From: Paenibacillus marchantiophytorum
GTDB lineage: Bacteria; Bacillota; Bacilli; Paenibacillales; NBRC-103111
Reading direction: 5' to 3'
Assembly: GCF_014640555.1 (NCBI RefSeq)
Contig: NZ_BMHE01000060.1
Span: 1 to 40,181 of the forward strand
Length of the DNA: 40,181 bases
The notes beneath the pieces were generated by a model. That model did not search any database and had not been told where the DNA came from. It was given only the letters and a program-made list of their open reading frames with translations. Position 1 is the first letter of the stretch; every line of letters begins with the position of its first letter. Shown one piece after another: positions 1 to 8,658 of the stretch. A program made the position numbers and the translations under genes.

Positions 1-64
1 ACCAAAACCAAAACCAAAACCAAAACCAAAACCAAAACCAAAACCAAAACCAAAACCAAAACCA
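1..64. repeat. CCAAAA hexanucleotide tandem repeat
   Basis: The window opens with more than ten perfect head-to-tail copies of a CCAAAA unit, running off the left edge so the true length is unknown. No reading frame or known family explains it. Perfect short arrays of this kind are prone to length change by slippage. Confidence 0.95.
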
Positions 65-403
65 ACCGATCCGTTCGCCGAACTCACGCTGGACTTTTCA
101 ACATGTTTTCAAGACGGAATCGCAAGCTTCTGCTGATTCTTCGGTGATTCAGTGAAGGTATCACTTGGGAATCATGTGGAACTGTAGATGAGCTGATTTT
201 GTTGACACTGGAGAAGATTGCTGACAACGTATGGATAGAAATGATCAAGAATCACCAAAGTGAATGGGGAACTGGAACTGGGGAATGGATATTCATCACT
301 GGGATTGGATGCCAGGCGTAGGTGTAATCAGTATAAATTATCGCCCACAATTGCATATATTATTTCCCAAGAAATAGTTATTAGCAAGTATTGCAACCCT
401 ATC
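65..403. other. Non-coding leader region
   Basis: This stretch lies between the hexanucleotide array and the promoter of the first glycosidase gene. I see no convincing gene in it. A 66-codon reading frame from 260 has no recognisable product, and a minus-strand frame runs through the promoter. A TTGACA at 202-207 has no good -10 partner at normal spacing. Confidence 0.5.
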
Positions 404-432
404 TTTACATCGAATGGGAGCGATGTTACTAT
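404..432 (+). promoter_or_regulatory. Putative SigA promoter of the GH95 gene
   Basis: TTTACA at 404-409 is separated by 17 bases from TACTAT at 427-432. The predicted transcription start falls at about 439, inside the operator at 436-447. Repressor binding there could block initiation. Confidence 0.5.
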
Positions 433-435
433 TAA

Positions 436-447
436 ATCATACATGAT
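436..447. promoter_or_regulatory. Putative GntR/FCD operator, site 1
   Basis: ATCATACATGAT is an inverted repeat (ATCAT, two bases, ATGAT). The same 12 bases occur at 14949-14960 in the promoter of the GntR-family gene, and a close variant occurs at 16513-16533. A related half site, TATATGATAAA, follows at 453-463. Control by the GntR protein encoded at 14992 is inferred from these shared sites. Confidence 0.55.
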
Positions 448-481
448 AAATAGTATATGATAAATCAAGGGGGCAACTGAC

Positions 482-2782
482 ATGAATGAGATGAAATTAT
501 GGTATGCAACGGAAGCGTTGGATTGGTCGCAGGGCTTGCCTATCGGGAACGGGAGACTGGGAGCCGTCATTTATGGGGGAAGCAGGCAAGAAACATGGCG
601 ATTGTCTGAAGTTACTTTTTGGTCTGGGCAAATGGAAGAAATCGCAAGCGAGGACAACGAAATAGGTGATTTGACAGCGATGCGCGAGCTATTCTTTGCC
701 GGAGATTTCAAGCAGGGAGAAGATCAGGCCAAGCGGCTGCTGCAGCCTAAAAAGCAAAATTTCGGCACGAATTTGCCGATGTGTCATCTCATTTTGCAAA
801 CGGAGCAGGAGGGAACACATTATCAGCGTGAATTACAGTTGGATAATGCTATTTTACATACGTCATATGAAAGCAAGGGCAGTCGTTACCACAGAGAGAC
901 GTTTGCTTCGCATGCGGACCACGTTATTGTTTCACGGTTATGGAGTGAGCTGGCGGGGGGTCTTTCCTTTACACTCAGCGTCGAGGGATTGACGGATCGA
1001 TTTGGGATTCAAACGGTTAATGGTGATACGATCGTCATAGGCGGACAAGCAACGGAGACGATGCATAGTAATGGGGAGTGCGGCGTGCGCAGTCAGGGCA
1101 TGTTCAAGGTGGTCGCTCAAGGCGGCACTGTTGCGACAGATGGATCGCAAATTGTCGTGACAAGCGCAGATGAAGCTTGCATTTATGTGGCTGTCAATAC
1201 CGATTATCACAAAACCGATGAGCAGTGGCTGCAGGATTCCAAACAACAAGTGGAGAGCGCCATTGCGCTCGGATATGCGCAGCTGAAAGCCAATCATCTA
1301 GCCGATTACCAGCAGTTATATGGCCGGGTTAACCTGGATCTCGGTCATTCTGAGGCATCATCTCTGCCTACCGATGAAAGAGTTCGGTTGTTCCGTGCAA
1401 ACAAAGTGGATGACCCTCAGCTTTATGCGCTATTTTATCAATACGGGCGCTACTTGATGATTGCCGGTTCACGCGCAGACTCTCCGCTGCCTTTGAATTT
1501 ACAAGGGATCTGGAATGATGGGGAAGCGAATCGGATGCAGTGGAGCTGTGATTATCATCTGGATATTAACACGCAAATGAACTATTTTCCCACCGAGGTC
1601 AGTCATTTAGCAGAATGTCACCTCCCGTTAGTTTCCTACATTGAGCAATTAGCCATAGCGGGCCAAAGAACTGCGAAGCAGTTTTATGCCTGTGAAGGTT
1701 GGGCAGCGCATGTTTTTTCCAATGCTTGGGGCTTTACGGCTCCCGGTTGGGAAACGTCTTGGGGATTGAATGTGACAGGCGGTTTATGGATTGCGGCGCA
1801 ATTGCGCGAACATTATGAATACAGCCTGAATAGAACGTTTTTGGCTGAGCGCGCTTATCCGGTGCTCAAGGATGCGGCTGCATTTTTCCTCGATTACATG
1901 ACGGTGCATCCGACCTATGGCTGGCTTGTGACGGGTCCGTCCAATTCACCGGAGAACAGCTTTTATATTGGAGACAATGAGCATCAATTGTCAATGGGCG
2001 CTACGCTTGATCAAGTGTTAGTGCGGGATTTATTCGTCTTCTGTTTGGAGGCGGCCGAGTTGCTTGAGGTAGATAAAGACCTGCAAAAGCGGCTGGAGCA
2101 AGCAATCGCGATGCTGCCGCCCCTGCAAATTGGCAAGCGAGGACAGTTGCAGGAATGGCTTGAGGATTATGCAGAAGCTCAGCCGGATCATCGTCATTTG
2201 TCTCATTTGGTCAGCTTGTATCCAGGGGATCAAATAACGGTTCAGGGGACACCGGAATTAAGCGAAGCGGCAAGAACAACTTTGGAGAATCGCATGACTC
2301 GCGCAGAACTGGAGGATGTGGAGTTCACGGTTGCCGCTTTCGCTGCCAGCTTCTCCAGATTGCACGATGGCGAGAATGCCGTGAAGCATTTGACCCATTT
2401 GATCGGCGAACTATGCTTCGACAACCTGCTGACCTATTCGAAACCGGGTATTGCCGGAGCAGAAAAACAAATCTTCGTTGTAGATGGCAACTTCGGGGGA
2501 ACGGCGGCTATTGCCGATATGCTGCTGCAAAGCCGAATAGGCGGCATTCAGCTGCTTCCCGCACTTCCCCAAGCTTGGTCAACAGGCAAGGTGTCTGGCC
2601 TTCGCGCTAAGGGAAACATAGAAGTTGATCTCGTCTGGCAGGATGGAGAACTTGTCGAAGCAACCATTCAATCTTTCTCACCAGGCAATGTGCAACTGCA
2701 TTATCGCAATAACGTGAAATCTCTTGTACTGCAAGCAGGAGCAGTCTTCAAGCTAAATGGCGTACTGCAAGTGACAGTGTAG
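482..2782 (+). CDS. GH95-type glycoside hydrolase (alpha-L-fucosidase/alpha-L-galactosidase-like)
   Basis: This 766-residue protein resembles family GH95 enzymes, which hydrolyse terminal alpha-1,2-L-fucosyl or L-galactosyl groups by inversion. The N-terminal beta domain opens with the typical 'LPIGNGRLGA' stretch. The (alpha/alpha)6 domain carries 'NLQGIWND' and 'HLDINTQMNYF' (about residues 359-368), and 'VDGNFGGTAAI' follows with Asp668, the expected base. Most GH95 proteins have N-I-N where this one has D361-I-N363, which may alter activity or specificity. There is no signal peptide, so it probably acts in the cytoplasm on imported oligosaccharides. The ATG has AAGGGGG at 467-473, eight bases upstream. 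It is the first gene of the sugar locus and sits behind a promoter and operator. Family assignment is firm; the exact substrate is not. Confidence 0.88.
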   Translation: MNEMKLWYATEALDWSQGLPIGNGRLGAVIYGGSRQETWRLSEVTFWSGQMEEIASEDNEIGDLTAMRELFFAGDFKQGEDQAKRLLQPKKQNFGTNLPMCHLILQTEQEGTHYQRELQLDNAILHTSYESKGSRYHRETFASHADHVIVSRLWSELAGGLSFTLSVEGLTDRFGIQTVNGDTIVIGGQATETMHSNGECGVRSQGMFKVVAQGGTVATDGSQIVVTSADEACIYVAVNTDYHKTDEQWLQDSKQQVESAIALGYAQLKANHLADYQQLYGRVNLDLGHSEASSLPTDERVRLFRANKVDDPQLYALFYQYGRYLMIAGSRADSPLPLNLQGIWNDGEANRMQWSCDYHLDINTQMNYFPTEVSHLAECHLPLVSYIEQLAIAGQRTAKQFYACEGWAAHVFSNAWGFTAPGWETSWGLNVTGGLWIAAQLREHYEYSLNRTFLAERAYPVLKDAAAFFLDYMTVHPTYGWLVTGPSNSPENSFYIGDNEHQLSMGATLDQVLVRDLFVFCLEAAELLEVDKDLQKRLEQAIAMLPPLQIGKRGQLQEWLEDYAEAQPDHRHLSHLVSLYPGDQITVQGTPELSEAARTTLENRMTRAELEDVEFTVAAFAASFSRLHDGENAVKHLTHLIGELCFDNLLTYSKPGIAGAEKQIFVVDGNFGGTAAIADMLLQSRIGGIQLLPALPQAWSTGKVSGLRAKGNIEVDLVWQDGELVEATIQSFSPGNVQLHYRNNVKSLVLQAGAVFKLNGVLQVTV

Positions 2783-2861
2783 AAACAGGAAAATTGTATG
2801 CTAGCCACCCAAGTGTACCTAGGCGGCAACAAGCAAAGTCGATATAATCAGGCGTGTAGGA

Positions 2862-2875
2862 AGTAAGCGCTATCA
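2862..2875. promoter_or_regulatory. cre-like site before second GH95-like gene
   Basis: AGTAAGCGCTATCA matches 13 of 14 positions of the Bacillota catabolite response element TGNAANCGNWNNCA. The same AAGCGCTATCATAT core recurs before the ABC transporter at 8615. CcpA control is inferred; a LacI-type or AraC-regulator site is also possible. Confidence 0.5.
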
Positions 2876-2926
2876 TATCAACTTAGACTTTTTGCTTCTG
2901 GGTACTTCATTAGGGAGGTTATCTAT

Positions 2927-5311
2927 TTGAACACAATACATCAGGCAAGCCGGCATCCTATTCAAGCAGATCGTCCGGCTGCAGATTTTTTTGAAGGCGC
3001 TTTATTAGGAAATGGGGGATTGGGAGCCGTTGTCACGACTCGGCCCGATTCGGTGCTTATTCATTTTGGACATAATAATGTATGGGATATTCGAATTGCT
3101 GAACATAATCAAGAGAAGATAGGTACGTTTGACAGTTTATTTGCCAGATTGAAAGACATACCCGAGCATTACGCTTCACTAACGGAAGATTCTTGGTATC
3201 AGGATTATGTAGCGATGGCTGCTGAAAATTACAGTTTTCCGTACCCGCGACCGATGCCATGCGGTTCTCTGCTGCTAGGCTTCGATCAACGAACGACAGA
3301 AGTGCTCGGCCACACCTTGCATATCGATAACGGGATTTGCGATATTCATTTTCTGGTAGAAGGAACTCCGGTCACGCTGCAAGTGTTTGTTGATCAGCAG
3401 ACAGATCGCCTGTGGGCAACGATCAAAGAAGCAGGCTCGCGCCTAACTGCGGGTTCTTTTATCAATCGAATGAAGCTAATTCCGGATCCTTCCACACCTC
3501 AAGAGATTCCTCCGTATCAGCCAACGGTCAACCTTGCGAGCAAGATGGCAGGGTTCTACCAGACATTGCCTTATGCCAGCAGCGATCAAGCGAAAGCTGG
3601 GGCTGAACCAATCAGCGCTCCTTCAGACCGCGCATTCCGACTATCCGCCATACTCTCGGCTTCAATTCCAGTATCGCCAAGTGAGCATGAACTGGAGCTG
3701 CGGTTAGCGCCCAGCGATGAATTCTTCGTCTGTGTCCAGTTAGAAGAAGGACTTGCGTCCGTCATTACCGAAATAGTAAAGCCGATCGAACCGCCAACAC
3801 AGCTGATCTACGATGAAGCTTGCTCGAGTGCTAATCTGAGTTGGGAAGCTTATTGGTCACGGTCTGGTGTAGCCCTTGGGGATGCCTTTTTGGAGCAAAT
3901 CTGGTACCGAAATTTGTATTTCTTTCATTGCTCTGTGAAAGCAGAAGCCACTTGCCCAGGCATTTTTGCCAATTGGAGCTATGGCATGATTGGCGCCGAG
4001 TGGCATGGCGATTATCATATGAATTACAATACGCAGCAGCCCTTCTGGCATGCGTTCTCAAGCAATCATGTCGATAAGCATCTGGCTTATGTGAGCATGG
4101 TGGATCATGTGCTGCCAATTAGTCAAAAATGGGCGCGCGACTATTATGGTTTGCGTGGAGCCTATTATCCACATTCCGCCTATCCCGTTGACATGAATGT
4201 GATGCCTTATCCTGTGCCGCATTGGGGCTGGGAGATTTGTGAAACACCATGGACGGTGCAAAGCCTTTGGTGGCATTATTTGTATACGATGGACAAAATT
4301 TTTCTGGCTGATCGGGCTTTCCCGCCGATGAAGGAAGCGGTTTTGTTTATGGTTGATTATATGAAACGACCGGATGCCCATGGCGAAGCCTGGGGGGATG
4401 ATCGTTACCATATTTTTCCTACTGTTGTACCGGAGCTCTATGAATTAACACCAGGCTTCAAGAAGAATAGGGATTGCATTGTGGATTTAACATTAACAAA
4501 GTTCCTATTTCAAGCGTTTATTAGAGCCTGCGACGAGCTGTCGTTTAATGAAGCAGAAGCCGAACTGCTTGCTGAAGTGGACGAGGTGCTGCTGAAGTTT
4601 CCAGACTATCCGACGGCAGATTCCCAGCGGGGCAAGGTGTTCGTTTCTGTGCCAGGCGAAGATCCGGAAGTGGTCTATAATGTGCCTAATGGAGTTTCGA
4701 CGATTTTCCCTGGGGAAGATCACGGGCTGCATTCGCCGCCGGAAACGTATGAGATTGCCGTAAATTCCTATCGCAATCACCGTAATGAGGGGGGAAATGA
4801 TCTCGTTTTCTATCATATGGCGGGGGCTCGCTTAGGACAGCTCGATCTGGAACGCTTCAAACGCCATGTCGGCTACTGCCTACTGCCGAACGGCACCTGC
4901 ACAGATAAACTGCTGCAAGCTGGAGGCAGATATTCGGACACAACCGGATATGGCTATATGGGTAAAATGGGGATATGGTTCGAGAATTTTGCTTTGCCAG
5001 CGGTTATCAATGAATGTTTGCTGCAAAGCTACAAGGGTATTTTGCGCTTTTTTCCGAATTGGAATCTGGAAATCGATGCCGAGTTTACCACTTTGCGCGC
5101 AGTTGGCGGATTTCTCGTCAGTGCACTGGTTAATCAAGGTGACATTCAATGGATCGAGATCTATAGTGAAGCGGGTACGCTGCTTCGGCTCTATAATCCG
5201 TGGGATCAAGGAGCGAAAATGATAAGTTCTAGCGGTCAAACCGTATGGACAGACAGCCTCATAACGATCGAAACCACACAAGGCGAGCATATTCGGTTCA
5301 TACGGGCTTAA
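2927..5311 (+). CDS. GH95-like six-hairpin glycoside hydrolase
   Basis: This 794-residue protein has the layout of GH95-related proteins: an N-terminal domain with 'ALLGNGGLGAVV' (about residues 25-36), then a helical barrel with 'WHGDYHMNYNTQQPFW' (about 364-379). The Asn-Tyr-Asn pair here corresponds to the catalytic N-x-N of GH95, which its neighbour upstream has altered. No signal peptide is visible, so a cytoplasmic role on imported glycans is likely. It starts at TTG with GGGAGGTT nine bases before it. It probably begins a second transcription unit with the AraC gene 21 bases downstream. Sequence divergence from typical GH95 is large, so substrate is open; a different alpha-L-glycosidase or a fucosyl/rhamnosyl-type activity are possibilities. 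Confidence 0.75.
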   Translation: MNTIHQASRHPIQADRPAADFFEGALLGNGGLGAVVTTRPDSVLIHFGHNNVWDIRIAEHNQEKIGTFDSLFARLKDIPEHYASLTEDSWYQDYVAMAAENYSFPYPRPMPCGSLLLGFDQRTTEVLGHTLHIDNGICDIHFLVEGTPVTLQVFVDQQTDRLWATIKEAGSRLTAGSFINRMKLIPDPSTPQEIPPYQPTVNLASKMAGFYQTLPYASSDQAKAGAEPISAPSDRAFRLSAILSASIPVSPSEHELELRLAPSDEFFVCVQLEEGLASVITEIVKPIEPPTQLIYDEACSSANLSWEAYWSRSGVALGDAFLEQIWYRNLYFFHCSVKAEATCPGIFANWSYGMIGAEWHGDYHMNYNTQQPFWHAFSSNHVDKHLAYVSMVDHVLPISQKWARDYYGLRGAYYPHSAYPVDMNVMPYPVPHWGWEICETPWTVQSLWWHYLYTMDKIFLADRAFPPMKEAVLFMVDYMKRPDAHGEAWGDDRYHIFPTVVPELYELTPGFKKNRDCIVDLTLTKFLFQAFIRACDELSFNEAEAELLAEVDEVLLKFPDYPTADSQRGKVFVSVPGEDPEVVYNVPNGVSTIFPGEDHGLHSPPETYEIAVNSYRNHRNEGGNDLVFYHMAGARLGQLDLERFKRHVGYCLLPNGTCTDKLLQAGGRYSDTTGYGYMGKMGIWFENFALPAVINECLLQSYKGILRFFPNWNLEIDAEFTTLRAVGGFLVSALVNQGDIQWIEIYSEAGTLLRLYNPWDQGAKMISSSGQTVWTDSLITIETTQGEHIRFIRA

Positions 5312-5332
5312 GCACAAGGAGGGGGAGCTGTC

Positions 5333-7639
5333 GTGCCTAAGTATTCGCGTATCTTTCGAAGGTTTTTGATCTCTTATATTATTATTCTAATCATCCCAAG
5401 TATTGCCGGCTACATGTCCTATCGTACGGCGATCTCGGTAACGCAATCGATTTCTATTGAGAATAAGGTGACCCAGCTGCAAAAGAGCCAAGAAATCTTG
5501 GAGCGGCGGATCGCCGAAGTGGAAAGTTTCACGCGACAGTTAGCTTTAAATCAAGATTTGAGCTTGCTTTTAACTGAAAATTTGGTTGATGAGAAAGCGA
5601 ATGTTTATGGGATCTGGAAAATATCCAGAGATATTAAGGCTTACAGCCAAACCAACGATTTTTTAAAACATTTTTATATTTATCTAAAAAATTTCAACGT
5701 TATTATTACGCCGGGAAATGCTTATTTTCGACCTGAACATTATTATTTGACTTCCCATTATACCAATCTAACGTTGGAGCAATGGAAGAGCACGATCTTG
5801 GATAAGACGCACCGAAGTGAAATGATGCCGCTCAGTCCTTTTATGAACAATGGCACTCAAACCTCGGTAATGACCTTTATGCAATCGCTCCCATTAGACA
5901 GCTTTAACGATTCTGCGCCGGCAACCGTCGTAACGATTCTGGATGAACAAACCATTAACGGTTTATTATCGGGTCTGCGTGATCCAGACGGAGGTTGGAC
6001 CTATATAAGTGATGCTCAGGGGCATACGCTTAGTTTGCAAGGGATCAATCAGCAGGAGATCGAACAGTTATCGTCTGATAAACGACTGAATAAAGAGGAA
6101 ATGAGTCAATTCTATCAGGATGACCTCGTCATCACGATTCGTTCGGAACAATCCGGTTGGGTGTATCGCGCGGGAATTCCCAGACATAATTTGATGGAAA
6201 ATGCGAATAAAATCAAGTATATCACCTGGTCGGTAACCGGTGTGGCGCTATTCATTGGGCTTATTGTTGGATTTATGCTGTCTTATCGCAATTCGGCTCC
6301 AATCAATCGGCTGCTTGGTGTAATGAAGGAACAGTTTGGCAAGGATGAGACATTAGGGCGTAACGAATACGACTTTTTGCAAGGGAATATCTCGCATATT
6401 CTGACCAATAATAAACGCTTGGAAACCGAATTGAATCGGCAGCTTCCACTCATTCGCGATGCTTTCTTGAAGCGGTTAATCGCCGGGGAGTTTCAATCCA
6501 AGGAAGAGATTGCTTCGGCCGCCGCACAAGCGGATACAGGTCTGAACATGTCGGTCGGCTTTACTGGGATTCTGCAAATTAACGGCTATTCGGGGATGGA
6601 TAGCGTTGAAATTTTGAATGAGCTTAACGCTGCAAGACTAATTTTGAAGCAAATTTTGCTGGAGTCAGGCCGCCGTCTGGACATCCATATGACAGATTTG
6701 GGTTCAGACCGAATCGTAGCCATTTTCACACCTGCTATTCAGGAGGAATTGGAGGAAGTTCGCAAAGAGGATATCGAACAGCTCCTGACTTGGCTTGCGG
6801 ATACGGCCTTTGGCGAGTATCGGATCACAATTACGGCTGCTATGTCAGATCCATTTGCTTCGATTCTTGAAGTTAGCCACGCGTACGAACAAGCAAGGCA
6901 AGCGTTGGAATACGCTGTGTATATGAATCGCAAAGGGATGGTTTGGTTCAGCGAGACACGAATCGAAAGCAATACCTATTACTATCCGATTGATGTGGAA
7001 CTGCGTCTTATTAGTACGATCAGAGCAGGAGACGTAGAAGAAGCAGAGCGTATCGTGCAGTCCATTATGGAGCAAAACACGCAAAACAGGGAACTGTCGA
7101 TGGAGATGAAGCATCAGTTTATCGGTGAATTGAAAGGTACGCTGCTCAAGCTGCTCGATCAAAAAGCACTGATGGAATCGCCCATGTTCGAGAAAATGAA
7201 AGACCGAATCATCGGCATTCAGACACAAGAGGGCACCGAGGTTATTTCCCGAGAAATAACAGAGATCATTGTCGCGATGTGCGGACTTATTTCGAGCAAG
7301 AAAAGTGACATTCATATCAAAACGGTGAAACAGATCAACGATTACATTGGAGAAATGTATGCGGACCCGGATTTGAACCTGTATCGCATTGCCGAAAAAG
7401 TGGAGCGTCCGGAAAAGTATATTTCCCAGTTGTTCAAAGAGGTCACAGGCACTAATTTATCCGACCATTTGGAAAAGGTAAGGATGGATCACGCTGCTGA
7501 ATTATTGAAACACAATGAATATAACGTCGATGAAATCGCTATACATGTCGGATACAACAGTTCCCATTCGTTCCGCCGAGCATTCAAACGGGTGATGGGC
7601 GTGTCTCCGACGACATTTAGACAGTCGATTAAAGAGTAG
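5333..7639 (+). CDS. Membrane-anchored AraC-family transcriptional regulator
   Basis: This 768-residue protein combines an extracytoplasmic sensor with DNA binding. A membrane helix at about residues 11-31 is followed by a roughly 265-residue outside domain of Cache type, a second helix at about 297-319, a linker region, and a C-terminal AraC double helix-turn-helix at about 665-766 ('ISQLFKEVTGTNLSDHLEKV', 'SSHSFRRAFKRVMGVSPTTFR'). Such one-protein regulators are common beside Lpl/CUT1 sugar transporters in Paenibacillus and usually activate them in response to an extracellular sugar or a loaded binding protein. The start is GTG with a strong AAGGAGG upstream. It probably controls the transporter at 8659-12339 and the preceding glycosidase; this is inferred from position. 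Confidence 0.9.
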   Translation: MPKYSRIFRRFLISYIIILIIPSIAGYMSYRTAISVTQSISIENKVTQLQKSQEILERRIAEVESFTRQLALNQDLSLLLTENLVDEKANVYGIWKISRDIKAYSQTNDFLKHFYIYLKNFNVIITPGNAYFRPEHYYLTSHYTNLTLEQWKSTILDKTHRSEMMPLSPFMNNGTQTSVMTFMQSLPLDSFNDSAPATVVTILDEQTINGLLSGLRDPDGGWTYISDAQGHTLSLQGINQQEIEQLSSDKRLNKEEMSQFYQDDLVITIRSEQSGWVYRAGIPRHNLMENANKIKYITWSVTGVALFIGLIVGFMLSYRNSAPINRLLGVMKEQFGKDETLGRNEYDFLQGNISHILTNNKRLETELNRQLPLIRDAFLKRLIAGEFQSKEEIASAAAQADTGLNMSVGFTGILQINGYSGMDSVEILNELNAARLILKQILLESGRRLDIHMTDLGSDRIVAIFTPAIQEELEEVRKEDIEQLLTWLADTAFGEYRITITAAMSDPFASILEVSHAYEQARQALEYAVYMNRKGMVWFSETRIESNTYYYPIDVELRLISTIRAGDVEEAERIVQSIMEQNTQNRELSMEMKHQFIGELKGTLLKLLDQKALMESPMFEKMKDRIIGIQTQEGTEVISREITEIIVAMCGLISSKKSDIHIKTVKQINDYIGEMYADPDLNLYRIAEKVERPEKYISQLFKEVTGTNLSDHLEKVRMDHAAELLKHNEYNVDEIAIHVGYNSSHSFRRAFKRVMGVSPTTFRQSIKE

Positions 7640-7648
7640 AAACTTGAG

Positions 7649-7679
7649 AACCCGACCGCGTTAGCGGTTGGGTTTTTTT
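7649..7679 (+). terminator. Rho-independent terminator after AraC gene
   Basis: An 11-bp stem (AACCCGACCGC paired with GCGGTTGGGTT, one G-T pair) is followed by a T run. It lies 9 bases after the stop codon. Confidence 0.9.
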
Positions 7680-7702
7680 GATTTGCAGAATTCGTAGGTT
7701 TA

Positions 7703-8020
7703 GGGGTGAACGAGGAAGTACCCTAGCTATCTCCCGCGAAAATAAGGGAACGTCAAGCCACTGTTTCAGTACAAAGTGTCAATCTAGGGCAGGCTGAGGG
7801 AACTACAGTACGCTAATATAGCCGAAAGTGTCATTATCGTAAGGTGGAGGGAACTACAGTACGCTATTTTGCTGTTTGGTGGGAAATTCAGCTCTTTTGG
7901 TGGAAATAAGACCCTGTAGTTCCGCGAATACCCCAACATCCTTGCTATTTGCCGAAATAGCGTCCTACAGTTCCCTCAGGAGTGGACGTTTTTAAAGGCT
8001 GATCTCTCGGGGCGGCGAAG
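7703..8020 (+). repeat. Dispersed repeat R1, copy A
   Basis: This is one of five related intergenic elements. It has two forward cores GGGAACTACAGTACGCTA (7798-7815 and 7849-7866) and two reverse cores (CCCTGTAGTTCCGC at 7912-7925 and AAATAGCG...AGTTCCCT at 7955-7976), so outer and inner pairs can fold into a long hairpin. The right end includes AGGCTGAT...GGCGGCGAAG, also seen in copies B and C. No reading frame is conserved among the copies. Confidence 0.85.
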
Positions 8021-8037
8021 TCGGTTTTCTTATGGGT

Positions 8038-8296
8038 GTCCATCGCAGCTTTCTTTGCTACGACGATTCTCGGTCTTCAAGGGCATCTAATGAACTGTAT
8101 GATGCTTATAGAGGAGAAATTGGCTACTTTGGAGATTTAATAAACTCAGTTAGCTTTACCCGGCACTTTATTGGCCGAATGGTGATCATTTGTTTGAAAT
8201 AGAGCGTCTGGAGTTCATAAGATTTTCAGAATGAGCGATTTTGAGCGAATAAAGGGTATTGAGTTCGCTAGGAGGCTTGGGTTTGCCTTTAGGTTC
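8038..8296 (+). repeat. Dispersed repeat R2, copy 1
   Basis: About 260 bases match 26993-27253 with many single-base differences but the same order of motifs. The element contains CATCTAATGAACTGTATGAT near 8085 and an inverted counterpart GTTCATAAGATTTTC near 8213. No protein is encoded. It directly follows R1 copy A. Confidence 0.8.
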
Positions 8297-8309
8297 ATTG
8301 ACTGGGTGG

Positions 8310-8330
8310 CCTGGCTGCAGGCCAGGTTTT
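8310..8330 (+). terminator. Possible hairpin terminator in the intergenic region
   Basis: CCTGGC and GCCAGG form a stem around a five-base loop and are followed by TTTT. It could stop readthrough into the transporter operon, but the stem is short and the T run weak. Confidence 0.35.
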
Positions 8331-8386
8331 CCTTTAGGTCAACGGGGGAGGGAGGCCTTTCGCGGGAACGTGTGACATGCACGATG

Positions 8387-8470
8387 CCCAAGCCCAGCCC
8401 GGCCCGGCCCAGCCCAGCCAAGCCCAGCCAAGCCCAGCCCAGCCCAGCCCAGCCCAGCCCGGCCATGCCC
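8387..8470. repeat. CCCAG/CCAAG pentanucleotide tandem array
   Basis: About sixteen copies of a five-base unit (mostly CCCAG, with CCAAG and CCCGG variants) form a strongly GC-rich, strand-biased tract. It is followed by two direct copies of GGTCACTCCT at 8471-8490. The tract lies about 190 bases before the transporter start. Open frames across it on both strands are Ala-Gln-Pro or Gly-Leu-Trp repeats and look like by-products. Confidence 0.9.
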
Positions 8471-8614
8471 GGTCACTCCTGGTCACTCCTGGCCATACCA
8501 GGGGAAATTGGCTGTTCAAGCACAAAATGTCCGCTGAAATCGGGCTATTTGTTCGCAAAATGACGCAGATGTACCTATACGGAAAGCGGAATAACGCCCT
8601 ATAATCAGCCATAT

Positions 8615-8628
8615 AGAAAGCGCTATCA
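8615..8628. promoter_or_regulatory. cre-like site before the ABC transporter operon
   Basis: AGAAAGCGCTATCA matches the cre consensus at 13 of 14 positions and shares AAGCGCTATCATAT with the site at 2862. It lies about 30 bases before the first permease start, where CcpA binding would repress transcription. Confidence 0.5.
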
Positions 8629-8658
8629 TATTGGGCAGAATGCATTGGGGGGAATCAT

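Noticed and set aside
260..460. 66-codon frame before the first glycosidase gene
   Set aside because: It overlaps the predicted promoter and operator and has no recognisable product.
8231..8645. Overlapping open frames on both strands through the pentanucleotide array (Ala-Gln-Pro and Gly-Leu-Trp repeats)
   Set aside because: They arise from a five-base repeat that stays open in several frames, have no good ribosome sites and no known relatives.
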